DNA from: CAYVQE01 sp964454005
Lineage (GTDB): Bacteria > Myxococcota > B64-G9
DNA: 64,000 bases
NCBI GenBank assembly: GCA_964454005.1
Contig: CAYVQE010000001.1
Span: 1-64,000, forward strand
Direction of reading: 5' to 3'
This document shows, in pieces, positions 8,015-16,419 of this stretch; within the stretch, counting starts at the first letter, position 1; each line of letters starts with the position of its first letter. The notes under the pieces are model-generated. The model was not told where the DNA came from and ran no database searches. It saw only the letters and a program-made list of their open reading frames with translations. A program made the position numbers and the translations under genes.

Positions 8015-9172
8015 TCAGAAGATGACCACCATGGTGCCCGGCTCGACCTGGTCGTAGAAGCGGCCGATGTCGCGCAGGTGCAGCACCACGCAGCCCCAGG
8101 ACAGGTGGCGCGGGCCGGCGTCGTCCCACTCTTCGATCCAGCCGTGCAAGCCGATGCCGCTGCCCAGCCGGGTGCCGGCCGGGGTGGGGCGGCGGCGGGC
8201 CCAGGCGCGCCGGATGCGGGCGGCCACGGTCTTGCCGATCAGCCCGGCGGAGCGGCCGCGCTCGGCGTCGTAGCGGTTGGGGTAGTTGATCTCGATCCAG
8301 TGGCCGCCGAAGTAGCCGCCGTAGCGGCCACCGAACTCGCCCTTTTTCTTCTCGGTGACGAAGTACATGCCGCGCGGCGTGTTCAGGTCGCCGCGGCGGC
8401 GCTTGGCCCCATGGCCCTGGCCCAGGCTGACGGCGTAGTCGCCCACCGGCCGGCCGTCGCGGTAGCAGCGCATGCGGTAGGCCGCCGCGTCCACCAGCAC
8501 CAAGCGCGGCTCGCGCGGCGGTACGAACAGCCGCCGGTGGGCGCGGATGAAGCGCGAGGGCGGGGCGTAGTGGCGCGCGATCCAGTCCCGGCCTTCGCCG
8601 AAGGCCGCCGGCCAGTAGACCGCCGGCAGGCTCTCGTCCCAGCGCAGCTCCAGGTGCAGGTGCGGCGCGTACAGCCCGGTGGGGTGGCGGCCGATGCGGC
8701 CGATGACCTGCCGCCGGCGCACCGCATCGCCGGCCGCCACGGCGGGTGCGCCCAGGTGGGCGTACAGCGAGCGGATGCGCCGCTTGCGCTGGTTTTCGTA
8801 GAACACGTGCTGGATCATGACCACGCCGCCCCAGAGCTGCTCGTCCCGCCCGGCGTAGATCACCCGGCCGGCGGCCACCGCCCGCACCGGCTGGCCGGCA
8901 ACGCTGGCGCCGCCGCCGCGGCCGGTGAAGTCCTCGCCCGGGTGGATGCCCAGGGCGAAGGGCCGGCCGAAGCCCAGCGAGACCCGCCAGCCGCGGTGGA
9001 CCCGGCCGCTGCCGGCGTCGCCGACCGGGAAGTCGAAGCCGTCGGCCGGCGGCAGCGCGCTGTCGAGATAGGCGGCAAAGGGGGCCTCGGCCGCAGCGGC
9101 CCCAGCCGGCGCCGCCAGCCAGACCGCCAGCAGCGCCGCCCCGGCTCCTGTTCGAAAGACAGCCCGACGCAT
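8015..9172 (-). CDS. Exported M23 peptidase fused to an L,D-transpeptidase
   Basis: 385 residues with a signal peptide ending near AAPAGAAAAEA. Residues about 40-200 are an M23/LytM-type domain with the zinc ligands in HPGEDFTG and YAPHLHLEL, so probably an active peptidoglycan endopeptidase. Residues about 215-385 are a YkuD L,D-transpeptidase domain: LVLVDAAAYRMRCYRDG at its start and the catalytic region GLHGW ... SWGCVVLH near the end. The usual SHGC is SWGC here, but the catalytic Cys is kept and the earlier HG is present. The fusion would cut and re-crosslink the wall in one polypeptide. Located in the periplasm; no operon partner. Confidence 0.85.
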   Translation of the reverse strand: MRRAVFRTGAGAALLAVWLAAPAGAAAAEAPFAAYLDSALPPADGFDFPVGDAGSGRVHRGWRVSLGFGRPFALGIHPGEDFTGRGGGASVAGQPVRAVAAGRVIYAGRDEQLWGGVVMIQHVFYENQRKRRIRSLYAHLGAPAVAAGDAVRRRQVIGRIGRHPTGLYAPHLHLELRWDESLPAVYWPAAFGEGRDWIARHYAPPSRFIRAHRRLFVPPREPRLVLVDAAAYRMRCYRDGRPVGDYAVSLGQGHGAKRRRGDLNTPRGMYFVTEKKKGEFGGRYGGYFGGHWIEINYPNRYDAERGRSAGLIGKTVAARIRRAWARRRPTPAGTRLGSGIGLHGWIEEWDDAGPRHLSWGCVVLHLRDIGRFYDQVEPGTMVVIF

Positions 9173-9382
9173 ACCACCCAGCTTGTCCCGGCGGCCGGCC
9201 CGCTGTCCAGCTCCAGCCGGCCGCTTGTGGAACGACCCCCGAGCGAGGATTCTTCAGTTCCGAGGGGAGCGACGGACCAGCCCGAAGTTCCACCGCCCAG
9301 CGGATGGCTCGACAACGCCCGTTTTTCGACACCCTCGAAGGGCGGGGGACGATATCATTGATGGGTTAGAGAACCCGTTGGC

Positions 9383-11578
9383 TCACGGTGCCATCCCCCG
9401 CGGACCGATGGGCTTCTCCAGCGGCGCATCCGATCCGCGGGCCGGCTCCTCGCTGCGCGCGCGCAGCTTCTGCGCTCGCTGGCAGGTGGGCCGCAATCCG
9501 CGCTGGCAGGCTTCATCGAGCAGCTCGATCGCTCGTTCGCGATCCCCCTGATGCTCCAGCGCTCGCGCCGCGAAGATCACCGCATCGATCTCGATGCGCA
9601 TTGCCTGCTGCCCGGTCGCGACGTCCTTGCGGGCGCAGGCCAGCGGCTCGGCGGCGCGCTCGAGCATGCCCAGCAACAGCTCCGCCTTGCGCTTGCGGGG
9701 TGCGTAGGCGAAGTCCGTCAAGCCCTTGACGAGAACCCGGATCGCCCGCGGCAGACAACGGGCTCCGCTGGAACGCGCCCGCGCCAGATCCGGGGCCTCC
9801 CAATCGTCATCGCCGGAGCCGACGGGCTGGACGTAGTCGGGCCGGCTCTCGTCCTGCAGGGTGACCAGAACCTGAGCCGACAGGGCGCGGCCGGACCTGC
9901 CCAGGTGCATATCGAGCCGCTCGATGGTATCCAGCCAGGAGGCTGCTTCCGGATCCAGATCACCCAGCCCCGCAAGCAAGGTGGGGACGTCGATCTCGGC
10001 CCGAAAGACATCTCCGCCGGCGGGCCTGTCGCCGTCCAGCGAATAGACCTCGGCGGGATCGACTCCCATTCCCAGCAGCACCAGCCGCCGCTCACCTTGC
10101 GGCCGGCTGACCAGCTGCACATCGCCCATGCCGCTGCGTTCAAGACGCGCCGCGGCCGAACGCAGCAGCGCGACATCGCTCTCTCGGGCGAGGCTCATAG
10201 CGATGGCCGTTTGTATCGCTTTCGGGCGGCCGGCATCCTGCGCCAGCAAGGCCGCATCGGCACCTCCCAGCGCCGGCAGGGTACCGCGCAACCCGCTCAG
10301 GCGCAGCGCAGTGCGGGTCAGGCCCAGCGGGTTGCGCAGCATCAAGCCCAAGGGACAGTGCCAGCCGCACTCGCGCACCGCCACGGACAGCTCTGCCATG
10401 TTCTGCAGCTCACCGAAGATCTCCGGTGACTCGGCAGCTTCCCACACGGCCTGCAGATCGGTGAGCAAGCGCATTCGCAGCAGCGCTCGATCGGCCTCGA
10501 GCGTGAAGGTGGCGGCCCGCGCATCAGCACCGGCCCGCCAGGCACGGGCGCCCGCGGCGGTCAGGCTGGCCACCGCTTGCAGGCGCAGGTTGCCGCCCGC
10601 CCGCAGGCCGACGGCCGCGTCGTCCACCTCGGCGCCCTGAGGCGCCAGCAGCCAGCTCCCCTGGCTGACCTCGGCGGCGGCCTTGGCCTGTAGCACCGGC
10701 ATCTCCTGCGCATTGGCGTAGCCGAGCGCCTGGTAGACGCGGCCCGTGGCCTGTCTGGCATGCAGGGCCCGCAGGCGCCAGCAGCGCAGGTATAGCGAGA
10801 GGAACTGCTGTTCGACCGCGGCCTGGCGCAGGGCCGGCGTCTTCGGCAGCGTCGCTTCGGGTGCGGTCGCGATGCGCTCGAGCCAGGCCTCGGGAGCCCC
10901 ACTTCGGCTCTGGCCGCCAGCGGCGGGCACGCGATCGGTGAGCAGCTCGATCCGGACGCGTCCGGCTTCGGCGAGCACGGCGGTGAAGGTATCGCGTTCC
11001 TCGGTGGCGAAGATCCGCGTGCCGGCCATCCCGGGCGGCGGTGGGAGCGGCTCGCCAGACATCGTCTCGGCGATGGCTGTGGCCAGCCGCTGTGGATCGC
11101 TGGCCGGAATCAGGATCCGGTGACCGATCCCGGACAGGCCGCGTTGGACGAAGTCCGGGGCCAGCAGGCCCTCGGCCAGGGCGAACTCATCGCCATCGGT
11201 CTCAAAGAGCGCCGCCACCAGCGGCCGTTCCAGATCCCAAGCGGAATAGTCCTCCGGCTGGCCCGGATCCAGGCCAAAGGCGTCTGCTGCGGCCAGGGCC
11301 GCCGCTCGCACATCGGGGGCCGAGACAACACGCTGTAGCAGCGGTGCCGTCTCGCCTCGGCTGCCCAACAACGAGCGCAGGGTATCGCGGGCTGCCTGCC
11401 AGGCGCCGGGTTGGACGACCACGACCAGCGCCGCCCGCTCACCGGTGGCCTCGATCATGTCCAGGGTGACGGAATCGACGCTTGGTTCATCGCCATCCGA
11501 TGCACAGTCCCGGTTACCCAGCCCCAGCGCCGACGACAACAGCAGGCCGCACAGCAGAAGAAATTTCCGCACATTCAT
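9383..11578 (-). CDS. Large exported protein of unknown function
   Basis: 731 residues. ATG 11578 follows GGGAGG at good spacing; the frame is open far upstream but that part is non-coding. The N-terminus is a signal peptide (VRKFLLLCGLLLSSALGLG) followed by an acidic stretch. The rest is mostly alpha-helical with repeated Ala/Leu/Arg segments. It resembles the long 'DUF3352-like' exported proteins of Myxococcota, with several 'vlveagrvRIelLtd'-type strands, but I cannot name a family. The last 120 residues contain Cys-bearing helices that could be TPR-like (ALEHQGDRERAIELLDEAC). Monocistronic by spacing. Confidence 0.7.
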   Translation of the reverse strand: MNVRKFLLLCGLLLSSALGLGNRDCASDGDEPSVDSVTLDMIEATGERAALVVVVQPGAWQAARDTLRSLLGSRGETAPLLQRVVSAPDVRAAALAAADAFGLDPGQPEDYSAWDLERPLVAALFETDGDEFALAEGLLAPDFVQRGLSGIGHRILIPASDPQRLATAIAETMSGEPLPPPPGMAGTRIFATEERDTFTAVLAEAGRVRIELLTDRVPAAGGQSRSGAPEAWLERIATAPEATLPKTPALRQAAVEQQFLSLYLRCWRLRALHARQATGRVYQALGYANAQEMPVLQAKAAAEVSQGSWLLAPQGAEVDDAAVGLRAGGNLRLQAVASLTAAGARAWRAGADARAATFTLEADRALLRMRLLTDLQAVWEAAESPEIFGELQNMAELSVAVRECGWHCPLGLMLRNPLGLTRTALRLSGLRGTLPALGGADAALLAQDAGRPKAIQTAIAMSLARESDVALLRSAAARLERSGMGDVQLVSRPQGERRLVLLGMGVDPAEVYSLDGDRPAGGDVFRAEIDVPTLLAGLGDLDPEAASWLDTIERLDMHLGRSGRALSAQVLVTLQDESRPDYVQPVGSGDDDWEAPDLARARSSGARCLPRAIRVLVKGLTDFAYAPRKRKAELLLGMLERAAEPLACARKDVATGQQAMRIEIDAVIFAARALEHQGDRERAIELLDEACQRGLRPTCQRAQKLRARSEEPARGSDAPLEKPIGPRGMAP

Positions 11579-11841
11579 CGCCCGACCCTCCCGGTGGAAT
11601 TGTGTGACAGAGCATGGCTCAACCCGTGACCTGTGTCCAGTCGAAAGTGAGGTGGCTGCGCTCTCGCCTGGCTTGAGGATGAGGGTCTCGTCCGCCGTCT
11701 TGCGGTCTGCCGGGGCGCTTGCCATCATGGATGTATGTCTGCCACCGATCCACGATCGGTCGGATTCCGGCTCGCACTGGCGCTGCTGATCGCCGCCTGG
11801 ACGGCGGCCGAGACCTGCCTGTGACCGGTCGCTGGGCTCGC

Positions 11842-12741
11842 TCAACCGTACTTCTGCAGCACCAGCTGCTCGTAGAGATCGATGCCGGGGGCGGTCAGGC
11901 GGGCCGAGTGGACGGCCCGGGTCTGCTCGTCCAGGCTGAGTTCGAGGTAGCCGAGCTCGGCCAGGTAGTGCAGGTTGGGCTCGAGCTGGGCGGCCTGGGG
12001 CAGCGCGGACACCCGCTCGCGTAGCACCTCGGCCGGTAGCTCGGCGAAGGCCTGCTCTTGCCAGTGGGCGTAGAGGGCGTCGAAGATGGTGCGGCGCAGG
12101 CGCCAGTCGAAGCCGCCGCTGGCCGGATCGGCCGCCGCGGTCATCAGCGGCCCGCCCAGGCGGAAGATCTGCCGTCCGGCAACCGGGTTGATCAGCGCGC
12201 CGAAGGCCAGCCACAGCGCCAGGCCGGCCAGCACCACGGTCAGCCCGGCGATCACCGGGTTCAGCGCCTCGAGTCCGGTCAGCGACTTGACGATGCGCAC
12301 GGCGAACAGCAGGTCGATGTCGAGCAGGAACAGAAAGAGCAGCTTGCTGAAAAAGCCGAAGGCGTAGGTCAGCGCCAGGAAGATCAGCAGCAGCACGATC
12401 TCGGTGGCCAGACCCACCGCCGGGTCGGGCGCCACGCCGCGGGCCAGCGCGTCGGGCGACCAGCCGTTGACCAGCCACAGAAAGGCGAAGGTGGTGAACA
12501 CGGTGCCGCTGAGCACGTGCTTGTTGGCCAGGGCCATCAACCCGGCCAGCAGCTGGCAGCCGGCGCCGAACAGCAGGGCGAACACGGCCGCGGTCTGCAG
12601 CCCGGCCGGGGTCAGGCCGTAGCCCAGGGCCGAGGGCACCAGGGCGGCACAGCCTATGGCCAGCCCCAGCAGGCCCAGGGGAATCGGATTGCCGAACACC
12701 TCGCGGGCCGCCGCCGGGCCCAGCTCGATCCTGCGCAACAT
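11842..12741 (-). CDS. Acetate/succinate transporter family (SatP/GPR1-FUN34-YaaH) with C-terminal extension
   Basis: 299 residues, six membrane helices in the first 195. The family signature NPIPLGLLGLAIG is at residue 17, followed by QLLAGLMALANKHVLSGTVF in the place of the conserved helix-2/loop motif, and the closing segment LAFGALINPVAGRQIFRLGG matches the family end. These proteins move acetate, succinate or ammonium across the inner membrane. Unlike SatP (about 190 residues) this one carries about 100 extra residues that look like a winged helix (LHYLAELGYLELSLDEQ ... LTAPGIDLYEQL). Transcribed from its own promoter with an overlapping palindrome (12768-12813), so probably repressor-controlled. 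Confidence 0.8.
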   Translation of the reverse strand: MLRRIELGPAAAREVFGNPIPLGLLGLAIGCAALVPSALGYGLTPAGLQTAAVFALLFGAGCQLLAGLMALANKHVLSGTVFTTFAFLWLVNGWSPDALARGVAPDPAVGLATEIVLLLIFLALTYAFGFFSKLLFLFLLDIDLLFAVRIVKSLTGLEALNPVIAGLTVVLAGLALWLAFGALINPVAGRQIFRLGGPLMTAAADPASGGFDWRLRRTIFDALYAHWQEQAFAELPAEVLRERVSALPQAAQLEPNLHYLAELGYLELSLDEQTRAVHSARLTAPGIDLYEQLVLQKYG

Positions 12742-12767
12742 CGAAGACCTTCCTTTCTCGAGATTCC

Positions 12768-12813
12768 ATTGTGCAAGTGCACATCAATGTAGCACTGCAC
12801 AATCCTGTGTCAA
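12768..12813 (-). promoter_or_regulatory. Promoter with overlapping palindromic operator
   Basis: On the minus strand, TTGACA (12808-12813), a 16-bp spacer and TACATT (12786-12791). Over it lies an inverted repeat: ATTGTGCA at 12768-12775 and its exact complement TGCACAAT at 12796-12803, with a second nested pair AGTGC/GCACT (12776-12780, 12792-12796). One half-site sits between -35 and -10, the other just downstream of -10, as expected for a repressor operator. It controls the transporter gene that starts at 12741. Confidence 0.6.
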
Positions 12814-12876
12814 GGGAGAAGAAACTACTGAAAAAACATGGTCAAATGGAGTGGCATTTGTGTGCGAATGCGGTAT

Positions 12877-12904
12877 TTGATCGCTGCCCCGGATACGCTA
12901 TGCT
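12877..12904 (+). promoter_or_regulatory. Promoter of the single-pass membrane protein gene
   Basis: TTGATC (12877-12882), a 16-bp spacer and TATGCT (12899-12904), 54 bp before ATG 12959. Reasonable match to a housekeeping promoter. Confidence 0.45.
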
Positions 12905-12958
12905 CGAACCCGGGCAGTAACCCAGGCGGTTGAGCAAAAGCGGAAAGCGAGGGGCGGA

Positions 12959-13453
12959 ATGCGGATCCAAATCGGTTCCGGAAGGAGCGGCGGCGGGGGC
13001 CTGCGCTCGTTGCAGCACCTGCTGGGCCCCAAGGGCAAGATCACCGGCATCATCCTGATCGTACTGGTCGTCGGTCTGCTGTTGCTGGACTTCCTCGTAT
13101 TGCGGGGCGATGTGGTCGCCCGGGGCAGCGTGGCGATGAGCGACCAGGAGGACTTCATGGTCATCCCGGTGGCCCAGCAGTTCGAGGAGCACTACGTCAC
13201 CATCGACCCCGGCAGCGGCCGGCGCGACTACCGGCTGAGCTACCGGCTGGTCGACCCCGAGGGCGAGGAGGTGGTCGGCGAGTCGGAGCTGCTCAGCAGC
13301 AGCAAGACCCGCGGTTTCACCTTCGAGCCCTTTCAGGAAGGCGAGTACCGGCTGTACGTCGACAACGAGCAGTTGCTCGGCCGCACCACCCGCTCCGCCC
13401 GGGTGCGGGTCTACGTCAACGACCGCCGCTTCATCAGCAAGATGTTCGACTGA
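12959..13453 (+). CDS. Single-pass membrane-anchored hypothetical protein
   Basis: 164 residues. Glycine-rich start, then one membrane helix (ITGIILIVLVVGLLLLDFLV, about residues 29-48) and a 110-residue extracytoplasmic domain rich in beta strands (DYRLSYRLVDPEGEEVVG ... GEYRLYVDNEQLLG). The layout suggests an immunoglobulin-like or emp24-like beta sandwich held at the membrane. It converges with the SDR gene 12 bp downstream. No function can be assigned. Confidence 0.7.
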   Translation: MRIQIGSGRSGGGGLRSLQHLLGPKGKITGIILIVLVVGLLLLDFLVLRGDVVARGSVAMSDQEDFMVIPVAQQFEEHYVTIDPGSGRRDYRLSYRLVDPEGEEVVGESELLSSSKTRGFTFEPFQEGEYRLYVDNEQLLGRTTRSARVRVYVNDRRFISKMFD

Positions 13454-13465
13454 CCGCCGCGCAGT

Positions 13466-14401
13466 TCAGTCCAGCGTGGCGTGGCGCCGGCAGAAATCCC
13501 ACAGGCGCTGGCGTTCGGCGGGCGGTTCGCGCGTCCACGGCAGCAGGTGGCTGGACACCGGGCGCCGGTCGAACCAGAACTCGCCGCTCCGGCCGGCGAC
13601 CCGCTCGGCCACCGCCAGCCACAGCGCCGTGTCGGCCCCCTGCTGCGGCGTGCGCAGGCGGTGGCGCATGGCGCGCCAGAAGCGCGGCAGCGAGCGCTCC
13701 ACCCCGGGCGTGGCGGCCCAGCCCGGGTGCATGGCGTTGACCGCGGTGCCGGTTGCAGCCAACTCCTCGGCCCACAGCTCGGAAAGCACCACCTGGCCGC
13801 GTTTGGTCATGGCGTAGGCGGCCACCCCGTCGTAGGCGCCGCGGTCGAACTGCAGCGCCGCGACATCCAGCCGTTTGGTGTACATGCCGCCCGAGGAGAC
13901 GAAGATCAGCCGGCCGCCGCCCAGGCGCTCGCGCAGCAGCGCGGTCAGCAGGAAGGGGCCCACCAGGTGGGTGGCCGTGGCGAGTTCCAGCCCTTCGGGG
14001 CTGGTCTGGCGTTCGGGGGCCAGCAGGCCGGCGTTGTGGATCAGCACGTCGATGCGCGGCGCGGCAAACCCCTGGGCGAAGGCGCGCACCGAGTCCAGGC
14101 TGGACAGGTCGATGAGGTGCAGCTCGACCTGCGGGTTTCCGGCCTGGTCGGTGACGGAGCGCCGGGCTCGCTCGCCCCGCTCGCGGTCGCGGCACAGCAT
14201 GTGGACGTGGGCGCGACGTGCGGCCAGGCCCAGCGCCAGCGCCCGGCCCAGGCCGCTGTTGGCGCCGGTGACCAGGCAGTGCTGGCCGCGCAGCGAGCGC
14301 GCCAGATCGTCCAGGTCGAAATCGCGCCGGTGGCGCTCGAAGCCCGAGCGGTCGAAGGAGAACAGGATGCTTCGATCCAGGATTCCGTCCAGCAAGAACA
14401 C
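13466..14401 (-). CDS. Short-chain dehydrogenase/reductase
   Basis: 311 residues, GTG start with GGGGAGG upstream. Classical SDR: cofactor loop VTGANSGLGRALALGLA (about residue 43), DVLIHNAG (NNAG equivalent), catalytic Ser region LIFVSSGG and YAMTK (Y-x3-K). Binds NAD(P) in the cytoplasm. The N-terminal 35 residues before the Rossmann fold and the overall layout are close to the DHRS12/WWOX-type oxidoreductases, whose substrates are usually lipids or steroids, but the substrate here is unknown. Monocistronic; flanked by unrelated genes. Confidence 0.85.
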   Translation of the reverse strand: MFLLDGILDRSILFSFDRSGFERHRRDFDLDDLARSLRGQHCLVTGANSGLGRALALGLAARRAHVHMLCRDRERGERARRSVTDQAGNPQVELHLIDLSSLDSVRAFAQGFAAPRIDVLIHNAGLLAPERQTSPEGLELATATHLVGPFLLTALLRERLGGGRLIFVSSGGMYTKRLDVAALQFDRGAYDGVAAYAMTKRGQVVLSELWAEELAATGTAVNAMHPGWAATPGVERSLPRFWRAMRHRLRTPQQGADTALWLAVAERVAGRSGEFWFDRRPVSSHLLPWTREPPAERQRLWDFCRRHATLD

Positions 14402-14457
14402 GATTTGCCTCCCCGCCCAGCGCCTCGAAGCCGGCTCCGCAGTGGTGTTGGGGTTCG

Positions 14458-15624
14458 CTATGGAACTCCGAATCGGTCTGTGGCGCCGAGTCGGTCGATG
14501 TCGATGCCGATGGCCTGGATGGCCGGCCGGCCGTCGAACAAGACGATCTGGGTCAGCACCTCGATTGGCAGCGGGCTGCCATCGCGGCGGCGCAGGCGGG
14601 TGGTGTAGTGGTGCGGCCGCTTTGAATCGCCGCCCGCCCAGCGCCGCTGGTAGTCGGCGATGCGATCGACTTCCTCGGGCATTACCAGGCTCAGCATATC
14701 GGCGCTCAGCAATTCGTCCACACCGGCGAAGCCCAGCATGGCGGCCGCGGTGCGGTTGGCGAAGACCAGCCGGCCGTCCTGGACGATACCGACGGCCACC
14801 GGCAGGTGCTCGACCAGGCTGCGGTAGCGGTGCTCGCTGGCCCGCAGGGCGTCTTCGCGCTCGGTCACGTCTTGGGCCACCACGTGCAGCGCCGGCCGGC
14901 CCAGGTGCTCGATGGCGCAGGCGAAGACCTCCACCTGCAGCAGGCGGCCGTCCTTGTGCCGCAGCTCGAGCTTGATGTGATCAGGCGTGTCCGGGCATTT
15001 GGCCAGGCGGGCGGCGGCCCAGCGCGCCAAGCGCTCGCGCTCGTGCGGCGGTACCGGGCCCATGGCGTCGCGGCCGATGATCTGCAGCGGATCGTCGAAG
15101 CCGAAGATGGCGGCGCTGGTCCGGTTGACGTAGACCACCCGGCCGTCCTGGAAGATGGCCACCGCATAGGGCATGCCCTCGGTCAGCTCGCGGTACCGGC
15201 GCTCGGCCTCGCGCAGGGCCCCCTCGGAGCGTTTGCGGCGGGTGATGTCGCGGATGATGGCGATGGCCCCGCCTTCCGGTGTGGGCGAGATGCTGATCTC
15301 GGTATCCAGCTCGTGGCCGGCGTGGTTGATCAGGTGGTACTCGGCCAGCACCGATAGTTTCTTGTCCACCGCTTCCAGCGACAGATCCCGCACCCGGGGG
15401 TCGGATGGGATCAGATCGCGCACGTGGCGGCCGATCAGCTTCTCCGGCGACAGCCCGAGCAGGCGGCTGGCGCTGGGGTTGGCCTGCTCGATTCGCTGGT
15501 CGCTGCCCAACACCAGCACCGCGTCGACCACGTACTGCATCAGGTGCTTGAAATGGGCCGCAGACGCGTACAGCTCATCGAGCCCCAGCGGCTCGATGCG
15601 CGGGGAGTGGTAGACGGCCTTCAC
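14458..15624 (-). CDS. Triple PAS-domain protein without an output domain
   Basis: 388 residues from GTG 15624 (AGGAGAG seven bases upstream). Three PAS/PAC units in tandem, about residues 20-135, 145-260 and 270-385: each has 'A.vl....ri...N..a..llG' (IEQANPSASRLLGLSPEKLIG; VVYVNRTSAAIFGF; LVFANRTAAAMLGF) and a PAC tail (IAIIRDITRRKRSEGAL; VVAQDVTEREDAL). No kinase, GGDEF, EAL or HTH follows; the protein stops right after the third PAC. It may be a scaffold or sensor partner of a kinase elsewhere, or a truncated kinase; the 56 bp before the next gene hold no decayed kinase. Confidence 0.85.
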   Translation of the reverse strand: MKAVYHSPRIEPLGLDELYASAAHFKHLMQYVVDAVLVLGSDQRIEQANPSASRLLGLSPEKLIGRHVRDLIPSDPRVRDLSLEAVDKKLSVLAEYHLINHAGHELDTEISISPTPEGGAIAIIRDITRRKRSEGALREAERRYRELTEGMPYAVAIFQDGRVVYVNRTSAAIFGFDDPLQIIGRDAMGPVPPHERERLARWAAARLAKCPDTPDHIKLELRHKDGRLLQVEVFACAIEHLGRPALHVVAQDVTEREDALRASEHRYRSLVEHLPVAVGIVQDGRLVFANRTAAAMLGFAGVDELLSADMLSLVMPEEVDRIADYQRRWAGGDSKRPHHYTTRLRRRDGSPLPIEVLTQIVLFDGRPAIQAIGIDIDRLGATDRFGVP

Positions 15625-15752
15625 ACGCGCTCTCCTGGCTGCATCGCGAAAGACTCGCCCAGGTGTCAGACGCCTGTCAACCAATGGCGTGTCCAGGGGG
15701 GCCAGGGACGCGCCCAGCCCCCCTGGCGCCGAACACGACGCCCAGGGAGGTA

Positions 15753-16142
15753 TTACCACAGGGTGGGAACGCTTCTTGAGCGGCGCAGGCGCCTGTCCGC
15801 GGTGACCAGTCGGGCCTCGTGGGCGATGGCGGTGGCGGCGATGATGCGGTCGGCCGGGTCGCCGTGGATATCGAGGTCGGCGGCGCGCTCGGCGATTTCG
15901 ATCGAGATGGGCAGCGTGCGGATGCCGCGGGTGGCCAGCGCCAGGCGCAGAAAGGCGCCGCTGTCGGTACCGGGGTCGAGGCGGCCGTGGGCGACCAACA
16001 TGGCGGTCTCCCACAAGGAGATGTCGCTGAGCGCCAGGCGTGCCTCGGCGCCGGCGCTCTCGATGGTCCGGCGGGCTCTGGCCGAGAGGCGCTGCGGGGC
16101 GAGGGCGTCGAAGATCAGGGCGCAGGTGTCAAGCAGGATCAT
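15753..16142 (-). CDS. vapC: PIN-domain toxin (VapC family)
   Basis: 129 residues. PIN ribonuclease fold with the acidic metal ligands in LLDTCALIFD (residue about 5), SLWETAML, GDPADRIIAATA and LVTADRRL. VapC toxins cut tRNA or rRNA when freed from their antitoxin. Its ATG lies inside the end of the antitoxin gene (14-bp overlap), the normal arrangement for co-translation. Complete and apparently functional. Confidence 0.9.
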   Translation of the reverse strand: MILLDTCALIFDALAPQRLSARARRTIESAGAEARLALSDISLWETAMLVAHGRLDPGTDSGAFLRLALATRGIRTLPISIEIAERAADLDIHGDPADRIIAATAIAHEARLVTADRRLRRSRSVPTLW

Positions 16143-16365
16143 CGGCTTCCCAGCTCGAGTCGACCGGCTCGATCACATCGCCCACCCGGGCCCGTGCGCG
16201 CAACTCGGCCAGCGTCTCGCGGTTGCGGGCGTGCACCTCCTCGGGCGCCCGCAGCACGGCCACGGTGCGCCCCCGCCGCGTGATGCGGATCTCCTCGCCG
16301 CGCTGCACCCGATCCAGGTAGGCGGGCAGATTGGCCCGCAGTTGGCTGACACCGACGTCGACCAT
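16129..16365 (-). CDS. vapB: Phd/YefM-type antitoxin
   Basis: 78 residues. ATG 16365 was chosen because AAAAGGAGG precedes it by six bases. N-terminus VGVSQLRANLPAYLDRVQRG plus ITRRGRTVAVL is the Phd/YefM DNA-binding fold; the C-terminal tail (DVIEPVDSSWEADDPA) is the acidic toxin-wrapping segment. Binds and inhibits the PIN toxin encoded downstream and should repress its own promoter through the palindrome at 16380-16398. Confidence 0.9.
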   Translation of the reverse strand: MVDVGVSQLRANLPAYLDRVQRGEEIRITRRGRTVAVLRAPEEVHARNRETLAELRARARVGDVIEPVDSSWEADDPA

Positions 16366-16379
16366 GGGCGGCCTCCTTT

Positions 16380-16419
16380 TGTACAACTCAATTGTACATA
16401 AATCGCGCCCGGCGGGCAA
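16380..16419 (-). promoter_or_regulatory. Promoter and autoregulatory operator of the toxin-antitoxin pair
   Basis: Minus strand: TTGCCC (16414-16419), 17-bp spacer, TACAAT (16391-16396). An exact inverted repeat TGTACAA (16380-16386) / TTGTACA (16392-16398), 5-bp spacer, covers the -10 and the likely start point. TGTACA-type palindromes are the known operators of Phd/YefM antitoxins. Confidence 0.7.
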
